Assembly: GCF_026625785.1 (NCBI RefSeq)
Contig: NZ_CP113063.1
Span: 4,960,001-5,024,000, forward strand
DNA length: 64,000 nt
From: Gordonia sp. SL306
GTDB lineage: Bacteria > Actinomycetota > Actinomycetes > Mycobacteriales > Mycobacteriaceae
Direction: 5' to 3'
Made by a program: the position numbers and the translations under genes
Notes under the pieces: model-generated
The model's database searches: none
What the model saw: the letters and a program-made list of their open reading frames with translations, nothing else
Told to the model about the DNA's origin: nothing
Part shown: one piece after another, positions 43,583 through 51,776 of the stretch
Position numbering within the stretch: position 1 is the stretch's first letter
Layout of the letters: every line of letters begins with the position of its first letter

Positions 43583-43737
43583 TGTTCCATCGTCTCAGTC
43601 GATCCGAATGGCGGCCAAGCATCCGTGGGTGGAGAGCGATCTCCACCCAATCTCTATCTCCACGCCGATGTCTCCGATCGCGGCCGCGAGTTCACTCATG
43701 TCAGCAGACAAACACACACCTCCCGAAAGGTACGACG

Positions 43738-44304
43738 ATGTCGGAACTCGCTCAGGCCGCACTCATCAGCGGCGGGATCTTCTTCGTGGTGACGGCCCGC
43801 GGTTACGGTCGCCGTCCCTTCGATCGCCGCACGCTGGTGCTGCCGTTGGTGGTGGTGGCGATCTTCGGTTGGGCGTATCTGAAGAATGCGCCGGTCGGCA
43901 GTGTCAACGACTGGGCGGTCTACGGGGTCGCGGTGGCGATCGGCCTCATCTTCGGTGGCATGGCAACGCTGGTCACACACATCGAGACCGACGAGCGCAC
44001 CGGCACGACGATGACCGTCACCGGGCCTGCTTTCGTCGCGGTCTGGCTGCTCGCGGTGTTGATTCGCCTTGCCTTCGTGTGGGCTGTCACCGATAACCCG
44101 AGCGCACGGATGCACTTCGGCGAGTTCATGATCGGACATCACCTGGAGATGGCGACCATCGCGCCGTTCTTTCTGCTGTGGGCGCTGACCATGGTGCTCT
44201 CGCGAATGGTGGCACTCAAGGTCAGGGAGCGCGTGCTGATTGCTCAGCGACGCGAGAGCAACACTGTCTGCGCCGACCGGCCAATGAACCCTTCGGTGTC
44301 GTAG
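43738..44304 (+). CDS. integral membrane protein, CcdC/DUF1453-like
   Basis: A 188-residue protein with about five helices: near residues 4-20, 30-47, 58-80, 98-117 and 135-160. The spacing and small loops resemble DUF1453/CcdC-type proteins; the assignment is tentative. It has SD-like GAAAGG upstream of ATG 43738. It lies divergently 155 bp from the sensor kinase, a position typical of the target of a small signalling system. Its last 61 bp overlap the convergent thioesterase gene. There are no catalytic motifs; the function is unknown. Confidence 0.72.
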   Translation: MSELAQAALISGGIFFVVTARGYGRRPFDRRTLVLPLVVVAIFGWAYLKNAPVGSVNDWAVYGVAVAIGLIFGGMATLVTHIETDERTGTTMTVTGPAFVAVWLLAVLIRLAFVWAVTDNPSARMHFGEFMIGHHLEMATIAPFFLLWALTMVLSRMVALKVRERVLIAQRRESNTVCADRPMNPSVS

Positions 44305-45089
44305 AGGTCACCGAAAGTCGCTCCGAAACCCTCCGGGCCCTGCACCATATCGGCGTCGATGCCCACCCACGGCCCGCTGGGCGTCCGGGTGAGGTGCACG
44401 GTGGTGTCGGTGTTCATCCACGTCCACTCGTCGGTACGCAGACGGGTACCCATACCGTTCGCGATATCGATGACGCTGAAGACCGACTCCAGATCGGAGA
44501 TCTCCTCACCGCCGACGAGCGGGATCGCCGGTCGGATCCACACCGCCGGGGTGTCGCCGGTACGGCCGGCAATGGTTGCCGATTCGATCGAACCAATGAA
44601 ACCCGTTGTGCCCCAATCGACTCCGAGGTCCTCATTTCCGGTGACGCCCGCGACCGGAGTCAGCTCGGCAGGTAGCGGGGTCAGTGGGGCGGGCTCCTCG
44701 ACGATCGCCGAGGTGTCGGCCGTGCGTAACCGCCAGCCGACCGACCGCGCGGCGAGCCGGAACGAACCGTCGGACTGCCGCACCTCCAGATCGGTGCCCA
44801 CCAGGCTGATCTGCCGTCCCGGGCGGATCACCTGGGCGCGGATTCGGTTCACCCCGAGCCCGATCGGACCGAGGATCTCGGTGGTCACCCGCGTGAACCG
44901 CTGTCCCGGGTCCGGGTCGCACCGCAACAGTGACCGCATCATCAGTCCCGACGGCGGTCCGCCGTGCTGCATCGTCGCCGCCCACACGCTCTGTGTCGCC
45001 TCGGTGGGCTGGAAGTACTCGACACCTGCCCCGGCCTCTGGTGTCTGTGTCTCCGGGCGGTCGATCGGCACGTAGTAACAGCTCTCCAC
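44244..45089 (-). CDS. acyl-CoA thioesterase family protein (TesB-like double hotdog)
   Basis: A protein of about 281 residues with two hotdog halves. The first contains AATMQHGGPPSGLMMRSLLRC and TRVTTEILGPIGLGVNRIRAQVIRPGRQI. The second contains DIANGMGTRLRTDEWTWMNTDTTVHLTR and WVGIDADMVQGPEGFG. The H-G-G-P-x-x and D...T...Q residues match the TesB/4HBT_3 group that hydrolyses acyl-CoAs. The start is taken at GTG 45089; a TTG at 45107 would add six residues. No substrate can be assigned. It converges on and overlaps the membrane-protein gene by 61 bp. Confidence 0.82.
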   Translation of the reverse strand: MESCYYVPIDRPETQTPEAGAGVEYFQPTEATQSVWAATMQHGGPPSGLMMRSLLRCDPDPGQRFTRVTTEILGPIGLGVNRIRAQVIRPGRQISLVGTDLEVRQSDGSFRLAARSVGWRLRTADTSAIVEEPAPLTPLPAELTPVAGVTGNEDLGVDWGTTGFIGSIESATIAGRTGDTPAVWIRPAIPLVGGEEISDLESVFSVIDIANGMGTRLRTDEWTWMNTDTTVHLTRTPSGPWVGIDADMVQGPEGFGATFGDLYDTEGFIGRSAQTVLLSRR

Positions 45090-45146
45090 ACAGCCACCGT
45101 ATGCCAACCGTCATAGTGGGCGGTAGAAGGGGTCAGTGGCCGGCGA

Positions 45147-46037
45147 TCAAGGGGTGAATCCCGGTGGCGGCCCCGGGTAGGGCGGCACCTCGCCGCCGAA
45201 CTCGGGACAACGCGCCTTGTGCTCACACATGTTGCACAGCCGCGAACGGCGCGGACGGAAATCGCCACTGGCGACCGCCGACCGGATCGCCGACCAGATC
45301 GCTTTCAGGGTGCGCGAGAATCGTTCGAGCTCGGCCCGGTCGGGCTCGTAGACGAGCTGCTGACCGTCGGACAGGTACATCAACTGGAGCCGCTTGGGCA
45401 CCACGCCACGGGTGCGCAGGATCGCGAGCGCATAGAACTTCATCTGGAAGAGCGCTTTGGCCTCGTAGGCCTCGCTGGGTGATCTCCCCGTCTTGTAGTC
45501 GACGACCCGGATCTCTCCGGTCGGTGCGACGTCGATCCGATCGATGAATCCGCGCATCAACACGTCGTCGACGTCGATCTCGACGTGTTCTTCGCAGGAT
45601 TCGGCCTCGAAAGCAGTCGGGTTCTCCATCGTGTAATACGTCGCGATGAGTTTCTGGGCCTCGGCCACGAACCGCCCACTCTGGCTCTCGTCGACCACAT
45701 CGGACAGCTGCGGATCGGCCTCGCACATCGCCGCCCATGCGCCCTCGACGAGCAGGTCTGCGGACTCCTGGGTACGCAGCTCCGCCGGCATGTCGAAGAG
45801 ATTTTCCAATGCGGAATGCACCACCGTCCCGCGCGTCTGTGCCTGCGTCGGGGTCTCCGGGAATCGGTCGATCGCCCGGTAGCGGTAGAGCAGCGGACAC
45901 TGTTTGAAGTCGGCTGCGCGCGAGGGGGACAGGGCCAACGGGCGCCCGACCAGTCCTCTCGGCGACGGTCCGCTCTCGGTGGGGCCCGCGGTCTCCGCGG
46001 ACCCGGGAACGGGCCCGGCTTCGGTTGTCGTACTCAC
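45147..46037 (-). CDS. RecB-family PD-(D/E)XK exonuclease with Fe-S cysteines (Rv2119-like)
   Basis: A 296-residue nuclease. LALSPSRAADFKQCPLLYRYR starts the domain with C47. GTVVHSALENLF contains the His of the RecB motif. IRVVDYKTGRSP is the catalytic D...K core. The C-terminal CNMCEHKARC adds C268, C271 and C277. Four cysteines in this arrangement match the AddB/Cas4-type 4Fe-4S cluster that staples the fold. It is stand-alone, with no helicase domain. It presumably acts in DNA end processing; no partner is evident. GTG start 46037 lies 7 nt from TACCCT (+ strand 46045-46050). Divergent from trmI, as in mycobacteria. Confidence 0.92.
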   Translation of the reverse strand: MSTTTEAGPVPGSAETAGPTESGPSPRGLVGRPLALSPSRAADFKQCPLLYRYRAIDRFPETPTQAQTRGTVVHSALENLFDMPAELRTQESADLLVEGAWAAMCEADPQLSDVVDESQSGRFVAEAQKLIATYYTMENPTAFEAESCEEHVEIDVDDVLMRGFIDRIDVAPTGEIRVVDYKTGRSPSEAYEAKALFQMKFYALAILRTRGVVPKRLQLMYLSDGQQLVYEPDRAELERFSRTLKAIWSAIRSAVASGDFRPRRSRLCNMCEHKARCPEFGGEVPPYPGPPPGFTP

Positions 46038-46044
46038 AACTGGC

Positions 46045-46054
46045 AGGGTAGGTC
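46045..46054. promoter_or_regulatory. overlapping divergent -10 elements, RecB-like nuclease and trmI
   Basis: On the minus strand TACCCT (46045-46050) lies 7 nt before the nuclease GTG. On the plus strand TAGGTC (46049-46054) lies 6 nt before a GTG at 46061 that is in frame with trmI. The arrangement mirrors the entB/entE pair. The plus-strand hexamer lacks the conserved final T and is weaker. Confidence 0.4.
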
Positions 46055-46111
46055 GCGACAGTGACAGGTTCAGGGAACGACACCCTGACCAGCCGGAAGG
46101 ACTTCAATCCG

Positions 46112-46957
46112 ATGCCGACATCCGGCCCCTTCACCGTAGGTGACCGCGTACAGCTCACCGATGCCAAGGGACGCAAGTTCACCGTGAACCTCGAGGAGGG
46201 GAAGCTCTTCCACACCCACCGTGGCGCGATCGCCCACGACGATCTGATCGGCTCCCCGGAGGGGAGCATCGTGTCGGCGACCAGCGGGACACAGTATCTG
46301 GCGCTGCGACCGCTGCTGGTGGACTACGTCCTGTCGATGCCGCGGGGCGCGCAGGTCATCTATCCGAAGGACGCGGCGCAGATCGTCACCGAGGGCGACA
46401 TCTTCCCCGGTGCGCGGGTCCTGGAGGCGGGGGCAGGCTCTGGCGCACTGACCTGTTCATTGCTCCGTGCCGTCGGACCCGAGGGCACGGTCACCTCCTA
46501 CGAGGTCCGGGACGATCACGCCGAACATGCCGTCCGCAACGTCGACACGTTCTTCGGCGGCAGGCCTGCCAACTGGGATCTCGTGATCGACGATCTCGCA
46601 CATCTGGACACGTCCGGACTGTCTGCCGACGGCCGTTTCGACCGCATCGTGCTCGACATGCTGGCCCCGTGGGAGCCCCTCGACGTGGTCCGGGACGCGA
46701 TCACCCCTGGCGGCGTGCTGATCGTTTATGTGGCGACGGTCACGCAGTTGTCGCGCGTCATGGAGGCGATGCGTGAGCAGGAGTGCTGGACGGAGCCACG
46801 TGCCTGGGAGTCCCTGGTGAGGGACTGGAGTGCCGTCGGGCTCGCGGTGCGTCCGGAACACAAAATGCAAGGCCATACGGCCTTTCTCATCACGACGCGA
46901 CGGCTCGCGGACGGGGTCACGACGCTTCGTCCGCAGCGTCGGCCGTCGAAAGGGTGA
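46112..46957 (+). CDS. trmI: tRNA (adenine-58-N1)-methyltransferase TrmI
   Basis: A 281-residue SAM-dependent enzyme that makes m1A58 in the T loop of tRNAs. The N-terminal beta domain reads GPFTVGDRVQLTDAKGRKFTVNL and FHTHRGAIAHDDLIG. The Rossmann domain has motif I VLEAGAGSGALT, post-I YEVRDDHAEHA and the catalytic-region LDMLAPWEPL. It closely resembles Rv2118c, whose start aligns with ATG 46112 (GGAAGG about 9 nt upstream). GTG 46061 would add 17 residues and would fit a leaderless start, so the start is uncertain. Same strand as the proteasome genes, 195 bp before mpa. Confidence 0.94.
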   Translation: MPTSGPFTVGDRVQLTDAKGRKFTVNLEEGKLFHTHRGAIAHDDLIGSPEGSIVSATSGTQYLALRPLLVDYVLSMPRGAQVIYPKDAAQIVTEGDIFPGARVLEAGAGSGALTCSLLRAVGPEGTVTSYEVRDDHAEHAVRNVDTFFGGRPANWDLVIDDLAHLDTSGLSADGRFDRIVLDMLAPWEPLDVVRDAITPGGVLIVYVATVTQLSRVMEAMREQECWTEPRAWESLVRDWSAVGLAVRPEHKMQGHTAFLITTRRLADGVTTLRPQRRPSKG

Positions 46958-46996
46958 GCGTGTTGCGTTCGTCGCGCATCTAAGGGGTTTACCGCG

Positions 46997-47026
46997 CGAA
47001 ACGTCGCGAATACGTTGCGAATACGT
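46997..47026. repeat. three 10-11-bp direct repeats upstream of mpa
   Basis: GCGAAACGTC, GCGAATACGTT and GCGAATACGT follow one another with a period of 10-11 bp, one helical turn, so all face the same side of the DNA. They lie about 130-155 bp before the mpa ATG and just upstream of a TAGATT -10-like hexamer (47026-47031). They could be activator or repressor half-sites. Confidence 0.5.
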
Positions 47027-47106
47027 AGATTTAACAGACCGTCAACACCGTGAATCGCGCGGTGCACGGCGTTTTCCGGTCCACACCGGTAGCGTGGTGT
47101 TACGGC

Positions 47107-47134
47107 GCAAACACTCCATGAGAGAAGTGTTTGC
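47107..47134 (+). other. stem-loop in the mpa leader
   Basis: GCAAACACT (47107-47115) and AGTGTTTGC (47126-47134) form a perfect 9-bp stem with a 10-nt loop, ending just before the GAGAGGAG ribosome binding site and 18 nt before the ATG. It may influence translation or stability of the proteasome ATPase mRNA; there is no T tract, so a terminator is less likely. Confidence 0.55.
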
Positions 47135-47152
47135 CGGGGAGAGGAGTCAGCA

Positions 47153-48976
47153 ATGACCGAATCTGACCGCCAGGGCGCCAGCGGCGCCGACCGCCTCGGG
47201 TCCTCGGGTGCGCACGACGACGGATCCGACCGCGACGAGTCCGCACAGATGCCCGAAGAGAGTTTCATCCCCGCGTATGCGTCGCCGGTCGCGCGTCCGG
47301 ACTCGCAACGCTCGTCATTCGCACGACCGGCCGACTCCAAGGACCTGCAGGAACGGGTCGACAACCTGACTGCGCGCAATGCGAAGCTGCTCGACACCCT
47401 CAAGGAGGCCCGCCAGCAACTCGTGGCCCTCCGTGAGGAGGTCGACCGGCTCGGACAGCCGCCGAGTGGCTATGGCGTGCTCCTCGACATCCACCCCGAC
47501 AGCACCGTGGACGTCTTCACCTCTGGTCGCAAGATGCGGCTCACGTGCTCGCCGAACATCGACGTCGAGTCGCTCAGCAAAGGGCAGACCCTGCGGCTGA
47601 ACGAGGCACTGACAATCGTCGAGGCGTGTGAGTTCGACTCCGTCGGCGAGATCAGCACGCTGCGGGAGATCCTCGGCGACGGTAGCCGTGCGCTCGTCGT
47701 CGGCCATGCCGACGAGGAACGCGTCGTCTGGCTGGCCGAACCGCTGATGGGTGAGGTCGACGGCGAGGACGGCAAGCGCCGCAAACTGCGCCCCGGCGAT
47801 TCGCTGCTCATCGACACCAAGGCCGGCTTCGCCTTCGAGCGTGTGCCCAAGGCCGAGGTGGAGGATCTGGTCCTCGAAGAGGTCCCCGACGTCGGCTACG
47901 AGGACATCGGCGGACTCGGTCGCCAGATCGAGCAGATCCGCGATGCCGTCGAGCTCCCGTTCCTGCACAAGGACCTGTTCCGCGACTACGCACTGCGCCC
48001 GCCCAAGGGTGTGCTGCTCTACGGCCCGCCCGGATGTGGCAAGACCCTCATCGCCAAGGCGGTCGCCAACTCGCTGGCCAAGAAGATCGCTCAGGTGCGT
48101 GGCGACGACGCGAAAGAGGCGAAGTCGTACTTCCTCAACATCAAGGGCCCCGAGCTGCTCAACAAGTTCGTGGGCGAGACAGAGCGTCACATCCGACTGA
48201 TCTTCCAGCGCGCCCGTGAGAAGGCGTCCGAGGGCACCCCGGTGATCGTCTTCTTCGACGAGATGGATTCGATCTTCCGGACCCGTGGATCCGGCGTCTC
48301 GTCGGACGTGGAGACCACCGTCGTGCCGCAGCTGCTCAGTGAGATCGATGGCGTCGAGGGCCTCGAGAACGTCATCGTGATCGGCGCATCGAACCGTGAG
48401 GACATGATCGATCCGGCGATCCTGCGTCCCGGCCGGCTCGACGTGAAGATCAAGATCGAGCGCCCCGACGCCGAGTCTGCGATGGACATCTTCTCCAAGT
48501 ACCTCACCGAGCAGCTGCCGGTGCACGCCGACGATCTCAACGAGTTCGGCGGCGACCGCACCGCGTGCGTCAACGCGATGATCGAGCGGGTCGTGGAGCG
48601 GATGTACGCCGAGAGCGACGACAACCGGTTCCTGGAGGTCACCTACGCCAACGGCGACAAGGAGATCATGTACTTCAAGGACTTCAACTCCGGCGCCATG
48701 ATCCAGAACGTCGTCGACCGGTCCAAGAAGTACGCGATCAAGTCACAGCTCGACACCGGCCAGCCAGGTCTTCGGGTGCAGCACCTGTTCGACTCGATCC
48801 TCGACGAGTTCGCCGAGAACGAGGACCTGCCGAACACCACCAATCCGGACGACTGGGCCCGGATCTCGGGCAAGAAGGGCGAGCGGATCGTCTACATCCG
48901 CACGCTGGTCACCGGCAAGAGCGCAGGCGCGAGCCGTGCGATCGACACCGAGACCAACACGGGCCAGTACCTGTAG
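47153..48976 (+). CDS. mpa: proteasome-associated AAA+ ATPase Mpa/ARC
   Basis: A 607-residue hexameric unfoldase that recognises pupylated proteins and feeds them to the 20S core. The N-terminal coiled coil (about residues 60-105, KDLQERVDNLTARNAKLLDTL...) binds Pup. Two OB domains follow. The AAA module has Walker A GPPGCGKT (residues 291-298) and Walker B VIVFFDEMDS. The C terminus ends GQYL, the hydrophobic-Tyr-x motif that docks on the proteasome alpha ring. SD GAGAGGAG precedes ATG 47153. A strong bidirectional terminator follows the stop, so mpa is transcriptionally separated from dop and pup. Confidence 0.97.
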   Translation: MTESDRQGASGADRLGSSGAHDDGSDRDESAQMPEESFIPAYASPVARPDSQRSSFARPADSKDLQERVDNLTARNAKLLDTLKEARQQLVALREEVDRLGQPPSGYGVLLDIHPDSTVDVFTSGRKMRLTCSPNIDVESLSKGQTLRLNEALTIVEACEFDSVGEISTLREILGDGSRALVVGHADEERVVWLAEPLMGEVDGEDGKRRKLRPGDSLLIDTKAGFAFERVPKAEVEDLVLEEVPDVGYEDIGGLGRQIEQIRDAVELPFLHKDLFRDYALRPPKGVLLYGPPGCGKTLIAKAVANSLAKKIAQVRGDDAKEAKSYFLNIKGPELLNKFVGETERHIRLIFQRAREKASEGTPVIVFFDEMDSIFRTRGSGVSSDVETTVVPQLLSEIDGVEGLENVIVIGASNREDMIDPAILRPGRLDVKIKIERPDAESAMDIFSKYLTEQLPVHADDLNEFGGDRTACVNAMIERVVERMYAESDDNRFLEVTYANGDKEIMYFKDFNSGAMIQNVVDRSKKYAIKSQLDTGQPGLRVQHLFDSILDEFAENEDLPNTTNPDDWARISGKKGERIVYIRTLVTGKSAGASRAIDTETNTGQYL

Positions 48977-49000
48977 GGCCGGTTCCCGGCCGATCGATTC

Positions 49001-49048
49001 CGACGACGAGGGCCCCACGCATCCGATGCGTGGGGCCCTCAGTCGTCG
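49001..49048. terminator. strong bidirectional terminator between mpa and glgP
   Basis: A 16-bp stem, GAGGGCCCCACGCATC and its exact complement around a single base (49008-49040), is extended by CGACGAC/GTCGTCG arms at 49001 and 49042. It ends at the base before the glgP stop codon. It is well suited to stop transcripts from both convergent genes. Confidence 0.88.
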
Positions 49049-51709
49049 TCAGGAGTGTGCGCCGGAGACCGGGCTGGTCCCGGCCCATGCCGGTCCCGCG
49101 TCGGCGGCCGTCCCGACGGGATAGCGCACCAGACCGAGTTCGGCGTCGTCGGAGAGTTGCGGATGCCGGGGCAGGACCCGCGCGGTGTATCCGTGGCGGC
49201 CGGATCGGGCGGGGGACACGGTCGACACGAACAGCGTGCGCCCGGAGGGGTCGGTACCGGCCGTCGGGGTCATCTCGGCGATCACGGGATCGATGATCTC
49301 GCCGTCGTCGGTCACCCGGCCCACCAGCGCCTGGACGCGTACCCGGTCGGCCGTCAGCTCGCCGAGCGCCACGTGGGCGGTGAGCGTCAGGCTCACCCGC
49401 TGCGGGCTGTCCTCGACGAGGGAGTCGCCGGACCCCGACTCGTCGATGCCGGCGATCTGCACCGCAGGCCAACTCCGATCGAGCAGGTGCCGGTAGTCGG
49501 CGAGATCGTGCGCCGGGGCGAACTCGTCCGCGCAGATGGAGGCGAACTGTGTGGCCGCCGGGCCATAGAGGGCGGTCGTGTAGTCCCGCACCATCCGCGA
49601 CGCCTGGACCTTCGGCCCGAGGCGGTTCAGCGTATGCCGGACCATCTCCACCCAGCGGTCGGGCACACCCGCGCCCGACCGGTTGTAGAACATCGGGATC
49701 ACGGTCTCCTCGAGCAGCGAATAGAGCGCCTCCGCCTCGAGATCGTCGCGTCGGTGCTCGTCGGCGACCCCCTCCGCGGACGGGATCGCCCAGCCGTTCT
49801 CGCCATCGGCCATCTCGTCCCACCAGCCGTCGAGGATGGACAGGTTGAGTCCGCCGTTCATGGCGGACTTCATCCCGGATGTCCCGCACGCCTCCATCGG
49901 ACGAACCGGGTTGTTGAGCCAGACGTCACAGCCGGCGTAGATCTCGCGCGCCATCGAGATGTCGTAGTCGGGCAGGAAGACGATCCGGTCCCGGAGGTCG
50001 GGGTCGTCGGTGAATCGGACCACCTGCTGGATGAGTGCCTTGCCGCCGTCGTCGGCTGGGTGGGCCTTACCCGCGATGACCAGCTGTACCGGGCGATCCG
50101 GATCGGTGAGGATGCGTCGCATCCGCTCGGGGTCGCGCAGCATCAGGGTGAGTCGTTTGTAGGTCGCCGCGCGGCGGGCGAAGCCGATGGTCAGGGCGGT
50201 CGGATCGAAGATGTCGCCCGTCCACCCCAGTTCGGCGTCGGTGAACCCCCGGTCCCGGCCGCTGGCGTGCGCCCGTCGACGCACCTCGTCGACCAGCCGG
50301 GCCCGCAGAGTCGAACGGATCTCCCAGATCTCGTCGGCGGGCAGCTCCGCGACGACCCCGGCGGCGCCGTCTCCGTCGTCCACAGCCAGTTCCTGCCAGC
50401 GCCGGGCCGTCCAGGTGGGTCCGTGCACCCCGTTGGTGACGGCTCCGATCGGCACCTCGCCTGCGTCGAAACCCGGCCAGAGGTCGGCGAACATCTCACG
50501 ACTGACCGCACCGTGCAACTGTGAGACCCCGTTGCTCCGCTGGCCGAGCCGAAAGCCCATGTGGGCCATGTTGAACACGCCGGGATCCGCCTCGTCGCCC
50601 AGGTCGAGAACGGTGGCCACCGACAGCCCCGGCACCAACCGCGAGTTCCCTGCGTCGTCGGCGTCGAGGTAGTAGCGCACCATGTCGAGCGGGAATCTGT
50701 CGATGCCGGCAGGCACCGGGGTGTGGGTGGTGAAGATGTTGGACGCCCGCACGACGGCCTCCGCAGTGTCGAAGTCGAGGGGGCCTGTCGCTCCCGGCGC
50801 CGGATCGCTGCAGAGTTCCCGGATCCGCTCGACGCCGAGGAACCCCGCGTGTCCCTCGTTCATGTGGAACACCGTCGGGACGGCGTGCCCGCTGATCCGG
50901 ACGTACTCCCGTACTGCGCGTACGCCCCCGATGCCGAGCAGGATCTCCTGCTTGATGCGGTGGTCCTGATCGCCGCCGTAGAGCCGGTCGGTGACGTTGC
51001 GGAGTTCCTCGTCGTTGGTGGGCAGATCGGAGTCGAGCAGCAGGAGCGGGATCCGGCCGACCGTCGCCACCCATACCTGGGCGTCGAGGGTCCGGCCGCC
51101 CGGCATGGAGATCGTCACGACGACCGGACCGTCGTCGTCGGCGAGGATGCTCAGCGGCAGTGACGTCGGGTCGTTGACCGGATAACGCTCGACCTGCCAG
51201 CCGTCGTGGGACAGACTCTGGTGGAAGTAGCCCGACCGGTAGAAGAGGCCGACGCCGACCAGGGGCAGACCGAGGTCGGAGGCGGCCTTCAGATGGTCGC
51301 CTGCGAGGATGCCGAGTCCGCCGGAGTAGATGGGTAGCACCTCGGAGATGCCGAACTCCATCGAGAAGTAGGCGATGGCTTGCGGTGCAACGGCTTCCGG
51401 CGCCAGGTCGGCGGCATAGTCGCCGAACCACCGGGGTCGGCTCGTATAGCGTTCGAGGTCCTCACGCACGATCGCGAGCCGGTCGAGGAAGGCATGATCC
51501 CGGGCCAGCTCCGCGATGCGGTCCGGATCCACCTCCGCGAGCAGTCGCAGCGGATCGGCCGTGTCGTGCCAGAGCGCCGGATCGATCGCGGCGAACAGCT
51601 CCTGGGTCGGGGCGTGCCATGCCCAGCGCAGGTTGTGGGCGAGGTCGGCGAGGTCGGTGAGCTCGGCTGGTAACGGCACCCGAACGGTGAACCGGCGGAA
51701 GGCTTTCAC
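49049..51709 (-). CDS. glgP: alpha-glucan (maltodextrin/glycogen) phosphorylase
   Basis: An 886-residue GT35 enzyme that releases glucose-1-phosphate from alpha-1,4-glucans using pyridoxal phosphate. The N terminus KAFRRFTVRVPLP and LRWAWHAPTQELFAAIDP matches the mycobacterial long GlgP (Rv1328 type). AYFSMEFGISEVLPIYSGGLGILAGDHLKAASDLGLPLVGVG is the family core. PMEACGTSGMKSAMNGGLNLSILDGWWDE near residue 600 is the phosphate/glucose site; the PLP-binding Lys is in its GTSGMK. GTG 51709 is chosen: homology starts there and TAGCGT lies 7 nt upstream. It is oriented against mpa and dop, splitting the Pup-proteasome locus, an unexpected place for glycogen metabolism. Confidence 0.93.
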   Translation of the reverse strand: MKAFRRFTVRVPLPAELTDLADLAHNLRWAWHAPTQELFAAIDPALWHDTADPLRLLAEVDPDRIAELARDHAFLDRLAIVREDLERYTSRPRWFGDYAADLAPEAVAPQAIAYFSMEFGISEVLPIYSGGLGILAGDHLKAASDLGLPLVGVGLFYRSGYFHQSLSHDGWQVERYPVNDPTSLPLSILADDDGPVVVTISMPGGRTLDAQVWVATVGRIPLLLLDSDLPTNDEELRNVTDRLYGGDQDHRIKQEILLGIGGVRAVREYVRISGHAVPTVFHMNEGHAGFLGVERIRELCSDPAPGATGPLDFDTAEAVVRASNIFTTHTPVPAGIDRFPLDMVRYYLDADDAGNSRLVPGLSVATVLDLGDEADPGVFNMAHMGFRLGQRSNGVSQLHGAVSREMFADLWPGFDAGEVPIGAVTNGVHGPTWTARRWQELAVDDGDGAAGVVAELPADEIWEIRSTLRARLVDEVRRRAHASGRDRGFTDAELGWTGDIFDPTALTIGFARRAATYKRLTLMLRDPERMRRILTDPDRPVQLVIAGKAHPADDGGKALIQQVVRFTDDPDLRDRIVFLPDYDISMAREIYAGCDVWLNNPVRPMEACGTSGMKSAMNGGLNLSILDGWWDEMADGENGWAIPSAEGVADEHRRDDLEAEALYSLLEETVIPMFYNRSGAGVPDRWVEMVRHTLNRLGPKVQASRMVRDYTTALYGPAATQFASICADEFAPAHDLADYRHLLDRSWPAVQIAGIDESGSGDSLVEDSPQRVSLTLTAHVALGELTADRVRVQALVGRVTDDGEIIDPVIAEMTPTAGTDPSGRTLFVSTVSPARSGRHGYTARVLPRHPQLSDDAELGLVRYPVGTAADAGPAWAGTSPVSGAHS

Positions 51710-51776
51710 CGCGTTGACGCTACCGAGACGGGGGCGAGGGTGCGACCGCAGCACGATGAACATCTACGCTCGTACC

